Assembly: GCA_021741245.1 (NCBI GenBank)
Contig: JAIOYF010000001.1
Location: forward strand, 372,001-436,000
Direction: 5' to 3'
DNA length: 64,000 nucleotides
Source of the DNA: Paracoccaceae bacterium
GTDB lineage: Bacteria; Pseudomonadota; Alphaproteobacteria; Rhodobacterales; Rhodobacteraceae
Within the stretch, counting starts at the first letter, position 1. Each line of letters begins with the position of its first letter. A model generated the notes under the pieces. It saw only the letters and a program-made list of their open reading frames with translations, did not search any database and was not told the DNA's origin. The position numbers and the translations under genes were made by a program. Positions 26,602 to 37,961 of this stretch are shown here, one piece after another.

Positions 26602-26889
26602 ATGGCTTTCACACCGCTTCATGACCGCGTTTTGGTCCGCCGCATTCAAGGCGAAGATAAAACCAAGGGCGGCCTGATTATCCCCGACACCGCCAAAGAA
26701 AAGCCCGCCGAAGGCGAGATCGTTTCCGTTGGCGCAGGCGCGCGCAAGGATTCGGGCGAGCTGATCGCACCGTCGGTCAAAGCTGGCGACCGTATCTTGT
26801 TCGGCAAATGGTCGGGCACTGAAGTTACGCTGAATGGCGAAGAACTGCTGATCATGAAAGAAAGCGATATCCTCGGGATCATTTCCTGA
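26602..26889 (+). CDS. groES: Co-chaperonin GroES (Hsp10)
   Basis: The 95-residue protein starts [14 protein letters not shown] and has the [13 protein letters not shown] mobile loop and the SGTEV roof segment. It forms the heptameric lid of the GroEL chamber. AAGGGAG precedes ATG 26602. First gene of the CIRCE-controlled groESL operon. Confidence 0.97.
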   Translation: MAFTPLHDRVLVRRIQGEDKTKGGLIIPDTAKEKPAEGEIVSVGAGARKDSGELIAPSVKAGDRILFGKWSGTEVTLNGEELLIMKESDILGIIS

Positions 26890-26893
26890 GGGA

Positions 26894-28596
<1,703 letters not shown>

Positions 28597-28620
28597 TCCT
28601 GCCGGATCACTGAGCTTAGA

Positions 28621-28648
28621 AAGGGGCGGCCATTGTGCCGCCCCTTTT
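28621..28648 (+). terminator. Rho-independent terminator of groESL
   Basis: AAGGGGCGGC (28621-28630) pairs with GCCGCCCCTT around the loop CATTGT and runs into TTTT. It lies 25 bases after the groEL stop. Confidence 0.92.
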
Positions 28649-28742
28649 GCATTTGTGCCAAGAAACAGCCATGTTCGGGCCATAGGGCGGTCTGGCTGTG
28701 TCCACCTTGCTTTGTCCGTCTGGCTGTAAAGAGGTTGCCCAA

Positions 28743-29927
28743 GTGTCGCGCTTGCTGATGATCGTGCCTGCCCCGGTGAACCGTCTGGCTGACGGGCACC
28801 TTCGCATGGACGTGAAGTTTGTCGAGGGGATGCGATTGCACAAGGCCCTGTGGCCGGGCGCAATCACTGTCGTGATGTGGGACCATGGGCAGGCCATCCC
28901 CTTTGGCGCGGAATATGCGCCAGATGCCTTGGGCTTTGATTATCTGGTGTTGGAGCCGGGACACCCTGTGCCACAGGACGTCTTGCTGCGCCATGATCGG
29001 ATATTAGCCTCGGCCGATATGGTGGAGACGCTGGATCTGGCGGGTCCGGGCAAGCTGCCCGTCACCTTTTCCGTAGAATACACACTTGGCACCCGGCTTC
29101 GGATTGTGGCGCTGGACCGGGGATTGAGTTGGCCGCGCAAGATCTGGTCGATGCTGTGGAACCTGAGAATGGAGCGGCGTCGGCGGCAGGCATTTCGGCG
29201 CTGTGCCGGGCTGCAAGCCAATGGTTATCCGGCGTATGGGGCATATGCCGGGCTCAATCCCAGCACGATCTTGTATCTGGATGGGCGGATGCGGCGGGAG
29301 ATGCTGGCCACGCCTGAAGAGATGGCCGCAAGGGCCGCGTCCTTGCGCCAAGGTGGGCCGCTGCGTCTTGTGCATTCCGGGCGGCTGGAGCCGATGAAGG
29401 GCGCGCAAGACTTGTTGCCCATGGCCCAGCGTTTGGTCGAACGGGGCGTGGATTTCACTTTGGATGTGTTTGGGACTGGCTCGCTGGAGGCGGAGTTGCG
29501 CGTCGGGGCTGGTGCTTTGGCGGGGCGGCTGCGGGTTCACGCACCAATGGATTTTGAAACAGAGCTTGTGCCGTGGATGCGGGCACATGCGGATGTGTTT
29601 ATCTCATGCCACCGCCAATCAGACCCGTCTTGCACCTACCTTGAAAGCATGGGCTGCGGGGTCCCGGTTTTGGGGTATGACAATGCGATGTGGGCGCAGA
29701 TGCGGGCAGATTGCGGGGCGGGGTGGCTGGTGCCCATGGCGCGGTGGAGCGCCCTTGCCGATGAGGTGGCGCGGCTTGCGGTTGCGCGGGAAGAGATCAT
29801 CGAGCATGCCCAAAGGGCACTGACCTTTGCAGGGTTTCACGACTTTGAAACCGAATTCACCCGGCGCATGCAGCACCGGGCCGAGCGGGGCTGGGATCAG
29901 GCCCGTGCGGCTGCAACCGAGGCCTGA
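28743..29927 (+). CDS. Family-4-like glycosyltransferase
   Basis: The 394-residue protein has a GT-B fold. Near the middle is LVHSGRLEPMKGAQDLL, the start of a Glycos_transf_1 domain. A donor-site segment CTYLESMGCGVPVLGYDN provides the E-x(7)-type motif of GT4. GTG 28743 is chosen (GAGG eight bases before it, followed by VSRLLMIVPAP); GTG 28698 is an alternative. It adds a sugar from a nucleotide donor to an unknown acceptor, probably in a surface polysaccharide. The next gene encodes a parallel beta-helix protein, which supports a link with polysaccharide. Confidence 0.82.
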   Translation: MSRLLMIVPAPVNRLADGHLRMDVKFVEGMRLHKALWPGAITVVMWDHGQAIPFGAEYAPDALGFDYLVLEPGHPVPQDVLLRHDRILASADMVETLDLAGPGKLPVTFSVEYTLGTRLRIVALDRGLSWPRKIWSMLWNLRMERRRRQAFRRCAGLQANGYPAYGAYAGLNPSTILYLDGRMRREMLATPEEMAARAASLRQGGPLRLVHSGRLEPMKGAQDLLPMAQRLVERGVDFTLDVFGTGSLEAELRVGAGALAGRLRVHAPMDFETELVPWMRAHADVFISCHRQSDPSCTYLESMGCGVPVLGYDNAMWAQMRADCGAGWLVPMARWSALADEVARLAVAREEIIEHAQRALTFAGFHDFETEFTRRMQHRAERGWDQARAAATEA

Positions 29928-30043
29928 CGCCCTGCGCGCGGTGGCCTGAGGCTGCGTTAACCCCCTATTGATACTTCTCTCCCTCGCGTGGGTCGGCGGT
30001 GCGCGGCCCGTTGACCAATCAGGCGAAGCGAGGGTTTTGGGAT

Positions 30044-32332
30044 ATGAACAAGGCAATTACTGACGGGTTGGTGTTGATGCCGCCGCCATTTGCGGATGGG
30101 CTGAACCTGTGGTCACGGGAGGATGGCGAGCCCGGGCAGGGGTCTTATGCGGGCCAGCCCAATGCGGCCTTTGTGCCTGCCGATTCAGATTTTGGCGGCG
30201 CACTGGAGTTGCAAAAGACGCAGGCCACGCAAAAGCTGCGGTGTTTTCAGCAGATCCCCATTCAGCCGGGGCTGTATTTGCAGGTCACGGTGCGGGTGAA
30301 ATGTATCTCTGGTGCGTTTCCTGCTGTGCGGATCGCCGGTTGGGCCGGGCGCTCGAACGGCACCAATGTGCCCGGAGTGGTGCAGGCGGGGCCTTCGGTA
30401 CAACTGACGCAATATGGTGAGGTCGTCGAACTGACCGCGATCATCGGCACAGGCGAGCGTGGTGGCGTGACCATGGCATGGGGCGTCAGTGCGGTTTACG
30501 GCCATATCGGGCTGGATCTTACCGGGACCAATGGCGGGGTCGTGCGGGTGGATGATATCGCGATCGAGGATATCACCGGCATCTATCTGCGTGATATTTT
30601 CGATGCGGTCGATGTGCGCGACTATGGCGCGCATGGCGATGGGGTGACTGATGACACGGCGGCCTTTGATGCGGCAGATGCGGCGGCACTGGGCCGCACG
30701 ATCACAGTGCCTGCGGGAACCTATCTGATCAATGGCAACCTGACGATCGAAAACCCGATCCGGTTTCAAGGCACGCTGATCCAACCCGCCAATGTGCGGC
30801 TGGCGCTGACCCGGAACTATGATCTGGACAGTTACACAAGTGCGTTTGGCAATGAGCTTTTGGGGTTCCGCAAGGCGTTGCAGGCCTTGTTCTATTTCAC
30901 CGACCATGTTGCGCTGGATCTGTCCGATCGCCGGGTTGATCTGGTCGAACCCCTTGATGTGGCGGCAATCTGTGGCCTCACGACTTTTGCGCAGCGCAGG
31001 TTTCTGACCAACGGGCAGTTGAACGCTGTGGCGGGACCAGCATGGGATACGGATGTGGTGACCTCAGTCGGGACCTATAACACCTCAAACCCGACGCGGC
31101 TGAGCGGGGTTGCCAATATCGCAAATATCCCGATTGGCGCGCGGGTCAGCGGCACGGGCGTGGGGCGTGAGGTGTATGTGGTGGACAAGAACCTTGGCAC
31201 CGGCAACATCACGCTAAGCCTGCCCCTGTGGGGTGGGTCTGGCACGCGGACCTTTACCTTTGAGCGGTATAAATATCTGCTGGATTTCTCAGGGTTTGAG
31301 GATCTGAGTCGGTTCGAGGTCGACCGGATGGATCTGAATTGCAACGGCATTGCCAGCGGGATCATGTTGCCGCGCATCGGTCTTACGATCACCATGACGG
31401 CCAGTGTATTCAACCGCCCCAAGGATCGGGCCATCACCTCAATCGGGTCGGGCTGTCAGGGGCTGATCGTGGACGGGTGCCAGTTCTGGTCGAACGAGCA
31501 ACCACTTCTGGCGCAAAACCGCACCTCGATTGCGCTGAACATCAACGCCAATGACGCCAAGATCCGCGACAATCGGGTGGTGCGCTTTGCGCATTTTGCC
31601 GTGGTCAATGGTGGGGGGCATCTGTTCCTTGGCAACCATTTCTTTCAGGGCGATTCCGCAACGGCAGGCATTCGGCGCGCAGGCTTGGTGATCACACAGA
31701 CCAATCCGCGGATGACCTTTTCGGGCAATTACGTGGATAATTGCTGGATCGAATGGTCCAACGAACATGATGTCGATCCGAATTTCACATCCGGCTTTGG
31801 CTTTGGCGGCTTGACGGTGGTGGGCAACCACTTCTTTGCCAGTGATGTGGCCCCGTGGTTCCGCTGGTTGGTGATTGCGCCCAAGGGGTCGGGCCAGTTT
31901 GTTCATGGCCTGAGTGTTTCGGACAATACCTTCCGCACCATCAATGGTTCGGTTGATCGGGCCGAGGGCGTGGATACGACCAACGGCACGCTGGACTATG
32001 GCCGTTTCCGGAATATCACTTTTGCGACCAACGCCTTTAACGGCGTTAGTCAGATCGCGATGAGTCCGCTTACAATCCAACATTCGCAAAACTCGGTTTC
32101 GGATACATGGGTGGTGGATGGCGGAGCTTTCATGCCCTTTGGCAGCTGGGCGCGGAACACTCAGTCGCTGGTGATGGAGGGCGCAGTGCTGAGCAGCAGT
32201 GGTGCGGAGAATTTCGTGATGCCCTATGTGGTCAATGAGCAAGGGGCGGCCAAGAACCAGGTCAATCTGCGTTGGCCTTCGCCTGTGCGGGGCAAGGTTC
32301 TGGCGACGATCCGCTGTGACAATCCGACCTGA
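30044..32332 (+). CDS. Pectate-lyase-superfamily parallel beta-helix protein
   Basis: The product has 762 residues and no evident signal peptide. An N-terminal beta-sandwich-like part (about 1-185) is followed by a Pectate_lyase_3-type start (VDVRDYGAHGDGVTDDTAAF) and a right-handed parallel beta-helix. Repeating short strands with N-G and G-N turns (FSGNYVDN, VVGNHFF, VSDNTFR) continue to about residue 730. Such proteins bind or cut polysaccharides; phage tailspikes share the fold. Without catalytic residues that I can place, substrate and activity are unknown. ATG 30044 is chosen from the MNKAITDG start. A terminator follows. It may be exported by a type I or other leaderless route. Confidence 0.75.
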   Translation: MNKAITDGLVLMPPPFADGLNLWSREDGEPGQGSYAGQPNAAFVPADSDFGGALELQKTQATQKLRCFQQIPIQPGLYLQVTVRVKCISGAFPAVRIAGWAGRSNGTNVPGVVQAGPSVQLTQYGEVVELTAIIGTGERGGVTMAWGVSAVYGHIGLDLTGTNGGVVRVDDIAIEDITGIYLRDIFDAVDVRDYGAHGDGVTDDTAAFDAADAAALGRTITVPAGTYLINGNLTIENPIRFQGTLIQPANVRLALTRNYDLDSYTSAFGNELLGFRKALQALFYFTDHVALDLSDRRVDLVEPLDVAAICGLTTFAQRRFLTNGQLNAVAGPAWDTDVVTSVGTYNTSNPTRLSGVANIANIPIGARVSGTGVGREVYVVDKNLGTGNITLSLPLWGGSGTRTFTFERYKYLLDFSGFEDLSRFEVDRMDLNCNGIASGIMLPRIGLTITMTASVFNRPKDRAITSIGSGCQGLIVDGCQFWSNEQPLLAQNRTSIALNINANDAKIRDNRVVRFAHFAVVNGGGHLFLGNHFFQGDSATAGIRRAGLVITQTNPRMTFSGNYVDNCWIEWSNEHDVDPNFTSGFGFGGLTVVGNHFFASDVAPWFRWLVIAPKGSGQFVHGLSVSDNTFRTINGSVDRAEGVDTTNGTLDYGRFRNITFATNAFNGVSQIAMSPLTIQHSQNSVSDTWVVDGGAFMPFGSWARNTQSLVMEGAVLSSSGAENFVMPYVVNEQGAAKNQVNLRWPSPVRGKVLATIRCDNPT

Positions 32333-32354
32333 GCACCGGGAGTTCAGCAGATCA

Positions 32355-32382
32355 GGGGCGGCCGTTGGGGGCCGCCCTTTTT
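32355..32382 (+). terminator. Rho-independent terminator of the beta-helix gene
   Basis: GGGCGGC (32356-32362) pairs with GCCGCCC (32371-32377) and is followed by TTTTT. It lies about 23 bases after the stop and next to the convergent PNPOx-like gene. Confidence 0.85.
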
Positions 32383-32870
32383 CATGGGCAAAGGTCACGG
32401 GCGGTCAGCCGATAGGCCCGCGCGAACCCGCCATTGAGCAGCGCCGATTGCGGGAGGAGGCGCACAAGGGCGAAGTCTGCGAAATCGATGTAGAGTTTTG
32501 CCTTGGGCTGGCGGGCCAGCCAAGCCGCGCGCAATTCGCTGCGCACCGGATCGTCGGTCGCGATGAAAGAAGCTGTGGCGCGGATCATCAGGCGCGGATG
32601 GGTCAGGGGATCGCCCTTGTCCCCGACCTCACCCAACAAGATGGCACAGGCTGGGTTCTGGCGCAGGGCCGCAAAATGGGGGGCGAGGGCCGAGATCAGC
32701 GTGATCGGCCCCCCATCAGGCGCAAGGCCAAACCCGATGCGCGATATGCCAGGGCTTCCCGACTCTGGGTCGGTCCAGGCAAGGGCGGCGTGGCGGGTTT
32801 GCATCAAGTCTAGCGCAAGCTGGCGGGCGGGTTCATCGGCAGGGGCGACGGGATCTGGGGATTGTGCCAT
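32382..32870 (-). CDS. Pyridoxamine 5'-phosphate oxidase family protein
   Basis: This 162-residue split-barrel flavin-binding-like protein begins near DEPARQLALDLMQTRHAALAW. It continues with ISALAPHFAALRQNPACAILLGE and a PRLMIRATASF strand, as in PNPOx-like and HugZ-type proteins. The cofactor (FMN, F420 or heme) and the reaction are not determined. The start is uncertain: ATG 32870 (chosen) or ATG 32894. It is divergent from the SulP gene with only about 75 bases between the starts. Confidence 0.78.
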   Translation of the reverse strand: MAQSPDPVAPADEPARQLALDLMQTRHAALAWTDPESGSPGISRIGFGLAPDGGPITLISALAPHFAALRQNPACAILLGEVGDKGDPLTHPRLMIRATASFIATDDPVRSELRAAWLARQPKAKLYIDFADFALVRLLPQSALLNGGFARAYRLTARDLCP

Positions 32871-32944
32871 TTTGCAAGCTTTCGTCGTTGACATCAGGTC
32901 GGGCGGGGCAGACACCATTACCAAGAAATGGCTATACCCCCCAA

Positions 32945-34585
32945 ATGACCGAAACAAGCGCCCACACCCCGTCAGATTTTTTGCCCAAGCTGGTGACAGT
33001 GCTGCGGGAGGGCTATGGTTTGGGCAAGCTACGGGCGGATGCCTTGGCCGGGTTGACGGTGGCGATTGTCGCGCTGCCCCTGTCGATGGCCATTGCGATT
33101 GCCAGCGGTGTTGGGCCGGAGCGCGGCCTTTATACCACAATCATTGGCGGATTTCTGGTGTCGGCCATTGGCGGCAGCCGGTATCAGATTGGTGGCCCCG
33201 CGGGGGCATTTATCGTGCTGGTCGCGGCCTGTGTGATGACGACCGGGGTGGAGGGCCTGATCCTTGCCACGTTTCTGTCAGGCTTCTTGCTGATCGCCGT
33301 CGGGGCTTTGCGCCTTGGCACCTATATCAAGTTCATCCCCTATCCGGTGACGATCGGCTTTACCGCCGGCATCGCGGTGATCATTTTTTCTTCGCAGATC
33401 AAGGATTTGTTCGGCTTGCAGCTGGGCGGGCCAGAGCCTGCGGAATTCGTGCACAAGCTGGGGGCCATTTGGGCCGCGCGGGGCACGGTTTCTGTGGCTG
33501 CTATGGCGGTGGCCTTGGCGACCGTGGGTCTGATCCTTGGGGTCAAGCGGTTGCGGCCCGGATGGCCCAATATGCTGATTGCGGTTGTGGCGGCCTCGGT
33601 CGTTGTGGCGGTCTTTGGGATTGGGGTGGAAACCATCGGATCGCGCTTTGGGGCGCTGCCGCGCACGCCGCCTGCGCCTGCCTTGCCCTTGCTGACTGCC
33701 GAGGCGATTTGGGCCGCACTGCCTTTTGCGCTGAGTTTCACGCTGCTGGGGGCGATTGAATCGCTGCTGTCGGCGGTGGTGGCCGATGGCATGACCGGGC
33801 GCAGGCACCGCAGCAATGCCGAACTGATGGCGCAGGGCGTGGCCAATATCGGCTCCGCCCTCTTTGGCGGGTTTTGCGTCACCGGGACCATTGCGCGGAC
33901 GGCCACGAATGTGCGGGCGGGATCACAAGGGCCGGTGTCCGGCATGTTGCACGCGCTGTTTGTGCTGATGTTCATGCTGCTGGCGGCACCCTTGGCGGGG
34001 TTCATCCCGCTGGCGGCGCTGGCTGGGGTTCTGGCGGTGGTGGCGTGGAACATGGCCGAGAAGGAAGAGCTTTGGGGCCTGATCCGCAGTTCGCGCGCCG
34101 ATGCGATGGTGGTGATTGTAACCTTCCTTTTGGTCGTCTTCCGCGATCTGACCGAAGGCATTGTGGTGGGCTTTGCGCTGGGCGGTGTGGTGTTCATCAG
34201 CCGGATGTCCGAGGCCGCACAGGTAGAGCCGCAAGAGGCAGGCTATGATCCCGACATTGGCGGCGATGCGGATCGCGTCACCTATCGGCTGCGCGGCCCC
34301 TATTTCTTTGGTGCGGCGGCGCGGCTTGGCTCGGTTCTGGACAGCATCGCCGACAATCCCAAGGCCTTTGTCGTGGATTTCACTGACGTGCCGTTCATGG
34401 ATTCCTCGGGCGCGCGGTCTTTTGAGCTTTTGGCGCATAAGGTGGCGCGCAAGGGCGGGCAACTCTATCTTGTTGGCTGCCGCGACGACGTGAAAAAGAC
34501 CCTGACAGCCCAAGGCGCACGGGAACCTCTGGTAAGGTTCTTGCCGACGCTTGGGGCGGTGGATCGGGCCGAGGCGAACCGCTGA
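32945..34585 (+). CDS. SulP-family inorganic anion transporter with STAS domain
   Basis: The 546-residue inner-membrane protein has about ten to fourteen helices starting near residue 35 (LAGLTVAIVALPLSMAIAIA). The family motif GGSRYQIGGPAGAFIVLV is present. A cytosolic STAS domain covers about 440-546 (FVVDFTDVPFMDSSGARSFELL). SulP members import sulfate, bicarbonate or dicarboxylates; the substrate cannot be inferred here. No sulfate-assimilation or carbonic-anhydrase gene is adjacent. Confidence 0.9.
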   Translation: MTETSAHTPSDFLPKLVTVLREGYGLGKLRADALAGLTVAIVALPLSMAIAIASGVGPERGLYTTIIGGFLVSAIGGSRYQIGGPAGAFIVLVAACVMTTGVEGLILATFLSGFLLIAVGALRLGTYIKFIPYPVTIGFTAGIAVIIFSSQIKDLFGLQLGGPEPAEFVHKLGAIWAARGTVSVAAMAVALATVGLILGVKRLRPGWPNMLIAVVAASVVVAVFGIGVETIGSRFGALPRTPPAPALPLLTAEAIWAALPFALSFTLLGAIESLLSAVVADGMTGRRHRSNAELMAQGVANIGSALFGGFCVTGTIARTATNVRAGSQGPVSGMLHALFVLMFMLLAAPLAGFIPLAALAGVLAVVAWNMAEKEELWGLIRSSRADAMVVIVTFLLVVFRDLTEGIVVGFALGGVVFISRMSEAAQVEPQEAGYDPDIGGDADRVTYRLRGPYFFGAAARLGSVLDSIADNPKAFVVDFTDVPFMDSSGARSFELLAHKVARKGGQLYLVGCRDDVKKTLTAQGAREPLVRFLPTLGAVDRAEANR

Positions 34586-34973
34586 CCGGATTTGATTCGA
34601 GCATTCGGCCCGAACTCGACCCCCCCTCTCTTGATGATTGCGCAAACACTTTGATCGCCCTTTGCGATGCGTCATTTTGCGCACGGTGGGTGGTTCGGCG
34701 CCATCCCGTGGCGGCTCTCTGTTCCTCACCAACTTGTGAATGCGCAGCGGCTTGATAAACAAAGCCAATTTTTTGTGCGTGTTGTGAACTTTTACTCTAT
34801 TCACACCCGTTTCGTCAATTTTTTTACAAAAATAATGATTGAATAAAGGGGGTTATCAAAAAATTGACTATGCGTTAATGTGGCACTTGGGATCGGGCGC
34901 CCGCATCGGCTTTGGCCGGGCACTGCGGGGCTGGGAGGCGGGCAATGGCCTGCTCGCTATGAGGGAGGACGAC
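34586..34973. promoter_or_regulatory. Long AT-richer regulatory region upstream of acsA
   Basis: About 390 bases without a gene. It holds three TTTGCG half-sites (34641-34646 on the minus strand, 34661-34666 and 34676-34681 on the plus strand), similar to sites of RamB/ScfR-type regulators of acetate genes. A dyad TGTGAA-N11-TTCACA lies at 34783-34805. The segment from about 34760 to 34870 is markedly AT-rich. I cannot pick one -10/-35 pair with confidence. Confidence 0.45.
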
Positions 34974-36938
34974 ATGTCAGAAAAAAGTTCAGCGCAGCCA
35001 GTCTACACGGCATCTGCCGACTTTATCTCAAAGGCGCATATTGACGCCGAAGGATATGAGGCAATGTACGCCGCCTCAATCGCGGACCCGAATGCCTTTT
35101 GGGCAGAGCAGGGCCAGCGTATCGACTGGATCAAACCCTATACCAAGATCAAGAATTCCACGTTCGAGTTGGGCAAGGTATCCATCAAGTGGTTTGAGGA
35201 TGCGACGCTGAACGTCAGCGCCAATTGCATCGACCGCCATATGGTCAACCGCGCCAACCAGACCGCGATCATCTGGGAACCCGATGATCCAAAGACACCC
35301 GCGCAGCACATCACCTATGCCCAGCTTTTGGAAAACACGAGCCGGATGGCCAATGTGCTCAAGGCGCATGGGGTGACCAAGGGTGATCGCGTTGTGCTTT
35401 ACATGCCGATGATCCCCGAGGCGGCCTATGCGATGCTGGCTTGTGCGCGGATCGGGGCCATTCATTCCGTGGTCTTTGCGGGCTTCTCGCCCGATGCGTT
35501 GGCCAACCGCATCAATGACTCTGAGGCCAAGGTGGTGATCACCGCCGACTATGCCCCCCGTGGTGGCAAGAAGACGGCATTGAAATCCAATACGGACAAG
35601 GCGCTGTTTGATTGCTCGGATCGGGTAAAATGCCTTGTGGTCAAGCACACCGGCGATCAGATCACATGGATCGAGGGGCGCGATGTGGATGTGAAGGCCG
35701 AAATGGCCGCCGCCAAACCCTATTGCTCATATGTCGAGGTCGGTGCCGAAGATCCGCTGTTCATCCTTTACACCAGCGGTTCCACCGGGCGGCCAAAGGG
35801 GGTTGTGCACACGACAGGCGGTTATCTGGTCTATGCCTCGATGACGCATCAATACACCTTTGATTACCATGACGGCGATGTGTTTTGGTGCACGGCGGAT
35901 GTGGGTTGGGTTACCGGGCACAGCTATATCGTCTATGGGCCATTGGCCAATGGTGGCACGACCATCATGTTCGAGGGCGTGCCGACCTATCCGGACGCGG
36001 GCCGCTTCTGGGAGGTGTGCGCCAAGCACAAGGTCAACCAGTTCTACACCGCGCCAACTGCGATCCGCAGCCTGATGGGCATGGGGGCCGAGTGGGTTGA
36101 AAAGCACGATCTGAGCAGCCTCAAGCTCTTGGGTTCGGTGGGTGAGCCGATCAACCCCGAGGCTTGGAACTGGTATAACACCCATGTCGGCAAGGGGAAT
36201 TGCCCGATTGTCGATACCTTCTGGCAGACCGAAACCGGCGGCCACATGATCACGCCTTTGCCCGGCGCCATTGCACAAAAGCCGGGGGCGGCGACCAAGC
36301 CGTTCTTTGGGGTCAGCCCTGTGGTGCTGGACCCTGCCAATGCGGCCTTGCAGACCGAAACCGTGGCCGAAGGGGTGCTTTGCATCACTGATGCATGGCC
36401 GGGGATGATGCGCACGCTTTGGGGCGATCATGCGCGGTTTGAGGAAGCCTATTTCAGCCAGTATCCCGGCTATTACTTTACCGGCGATGGCTGCCGTCGT
36501 GATGAGGATGGCGATTACTGGATCACCGGCCGGGTGGACGATGTGATCAACGTCTCGGGTCACCGGATGGGCACGGCCGAGGTGGAATCGGCGCTTGTGG
36601 CACATGAAAGCGTGGCCGAGGCGGCTGTCGTGGGCTACCCACATGACATCAAGGGGCAGGGCATCTATGCCTATGTCACGCTGATGAACGGGGTGGAGCC
36701 GACACCAGAGTTGCGCAAGGAACTGGAGGCTTGGGTCCGGACCGAGATTGGCCCGATTGCCAAGCCCGACCTGATCCAATGGGCCCCCGGTCTGCCGAAA
36801 ACCCGCTCGGGCAAGATCATGCGCCGTATCTTGCGCAAGATTGCCGAGAACGACTTTGCCGCACTGGGCGATACCTCGACCCTCGCCGATCCTTCGGTGG
36901 TGGACGAGTTGATCGAAAACCGGATGAACAGAGGCTGA
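34974..36938 (+). CDS. acsA: Acetyl-CoA synthetase (AMP-forming)
   Basis: The cytosolic enzyme activates acetate with ATP and CoA, releasing AMP and PPi. It has 654 residues, the normal length. The A3-type phosphate loop [14 protein letters not shown] and the A8 hinge region ISGRVDD-like [20 protein letters not shown] are present. The regulatory acetylation lysine is Lys614 in [14 protein letters not shown] 34974 follows GGGAGGA. It begins an apparent unit with adk and a Na+ symporter, consistent with uptake and use of acetate or propionate. Confidence 0.96.
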   Translation: MSEKSSAQPVYTASADFISKAHIDAEGYEAMYAASIADPNAFWAEQGQRIDWIKPYTKIKNSTFELGKVSIKWFEDATLNVSANCIDRHMVNRANQTAIIWEPDDPKTPAQHITYAQLLENTSRMANVLKAHGVTKGDRVVLYMPMIPEAAYAMLACARIGAIHSVVFAGFSPDALANRINDSEAKVVITADYAPRGGKKTALKSNTDKALFDCSDRVKCLVVKHTGDQITWIEGRDVDVKAEMAAAKPYCSYVEVGAEDPLFILYTSGSTGRPKGVVHTTGGYLVYASMTHQYTFDYHDGDVFWCTADVGWVTGHSYIVYGPLANGGTTIMFEGVPTYPDAGRFWEVCAKHKVNQFYTAPTAIRSLMGMGAEWVEKHDLSSLKLLGSVGEPINPEAWNWYNTHVGKGNCPIVDTFWQTETGGHMITPLPGAIAQKPGAATKPFFGVSPVVLDPANAALQTETVAEGVLCITDAWPGMMRTLWGDHARFEEAYFSQYPGYYFTGDGCRRDEDGDYWITGRVDDVINVSGHRMGTAEVESALVAHESVAEAAVVGYPHDIKGQGIYAYVTLMNGVEPTPELRKELEAWVRTEIGPIAKPDLIQWAPGLPKTRSGKIMRRILRKIAENDFAALGDTSTLADPSVVDELIENRMNRG

Positions 36939-36942
36939 TCGC

Positions 36943-37620
36943 GTGGCGGATACGATGACCCCAACCGTTTTGATCCTGCTCGGCCCTCCGGGGGCCGGGA
37001 AGGGTACGCAGGCCCGAATGCTGGAAGAAGACTTTGGTCTGGTTCAGCTTTCAACAGGTGATTTGCTGCGGGCCGCCGTTGTTGCGGGAACCGAGGCTGG
37101 CAAGCAAGCCAAGGTTGTGATGGAGCAGGGCGGCCTGGTGTCGGACGAAATCGTTCTGGCGATCCTGAAAGACCGCATGGCCCAGCCCGATCTTGCCAAG
37201 GGGATCATCCTTGACGGATTTCCCCGCACGGATGGTCAGGCGGCAGCATTGGACGATCTGTTGGGTGTGGCGGGCCAAAAGGTCAATGCCGCAATCAGCC
37301 TAGAGGTCGATGACGAAGCGATGGTTGGCCGTATTGCGGGCAGGTACACCTGCGCTGCCTGCGGCGAAGGCTATCACGATACATTCAAGCAGCCCGCCAC
37401 CGCGGGCACTTGTGACAAGTGTGGCGGAACGGCGTTCAAACGCCGGGCCGACGACAATGCCGAAACTGTGCGCGAGCGGCTGAATGCCTATCACACACAG
37501 ACGGCACCGTTGATCGCGTATTACGAGGGAAAAGGCGTTCTGAAACGGCTCGATGCGATGGGTGCCATCGCAGAGATCCGCCAGTCGCTTGGCACCATCG
37601 TAAGCCGCGTCGCGGCCTGA
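36943..37620 (+). CDS. adk: Adenylate kinase, zinc-lid type
   Basis: Adk converts AMP and ATP to two ADP. The 225-residue protein has the P-loop GPPGAGKGT (about 14-22) and STGDLLRAAV. A LID with four cysteines (Cys137, Cys140, Cys157, Cys160) fits structural zinc. GTG 36943 is eight bases after GAGG; ATG 36955 (MTPTVLILLG) is an alternative. It starts four bases after acsA, whose reaction makes AMP, so it probably recycles AMP from acetate activation. A second, ribosomal-operon adk is likely elsewhere in the genome. Confidence 0.93.
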   Translation: MADTMTPTVLILLGPPGAGKGTQARMLEEDFGLVQLSTGDLLRAAVVAGTEAGKQAKVVMEQGGLVSDEIVLAILKDRMAQPDLAKGIILDGFPRTDGQAAALDDLLGVAGQKVNAAISLEVDDEAMVGRIAGRYTCAACGEGYHDTFKQPATAGTCDKCGGTAFKRRADDNAETVRERLNAYHTQTAPLIAYYEGKGVLKRLDAMGAIAEIRQSLGTIVSRVAA

Positions 37621-37685
37621 TCGACAAGCCCACACTCTAAATCGGGGGTGGGTGTGGAACAAAGAAAATACTGGGAGTAGCAACT

Positions 37686-37943
37686 ATGGCGGACAAATCA
37701 TCGTCCAATGCCTATTGGGCCGCGAACATTCGGATCATCATGATTTCCTTGGTGATCTGGTTTGTCGCGTCCTATGGCCTTGGCATCATCCTGCGCCCGA
37801 TGCTGGCCGGAGTTACGGTCGGCGGCACCGACCTTGGCTTTTGGTTCGCGCAGCAAGGCTCAATCATCGTCTTTATCGTGCTGATCTTTTTCTATGCATG
37901 GCGGATGAACAAACTCGACGCTGAATACGGCGTAGAAGAATAA
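37686..37943 (+). CDS. DUF4212 protein, Na+/solute symporter small subunit
   Basis: This 85-residue protein has two membrane helices (about 15-35 and 55-75) separated by a short periplasmic loop, ending in a charged cytosolic tail. It matches DUF4212, the small partner encoded just before VC_2705-type sodium:solute symporters. Located 18 bases before the symporter gene. It probably helps assembly or function of the transporter, as YjcH-like proteins are thought to do for ActP. Confidence 0.88.
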   Translation: MADKSSSNAYWAANIRIIMISLVIWFVASYGLGIILRPMLAGVTVGGTDLGFWFAQQGSIIVFIVLIFFYAWRMNKLDAEYGVEE

Positions 37944-37961
37944 GGGCGGGGAAACCAGAAA

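Noticed and set aside
30044-32332. Prophage tailspike
   Set aside because: The fold is shared with tailspikes, but there are no phage structural, integrase or lysis genes nearby.
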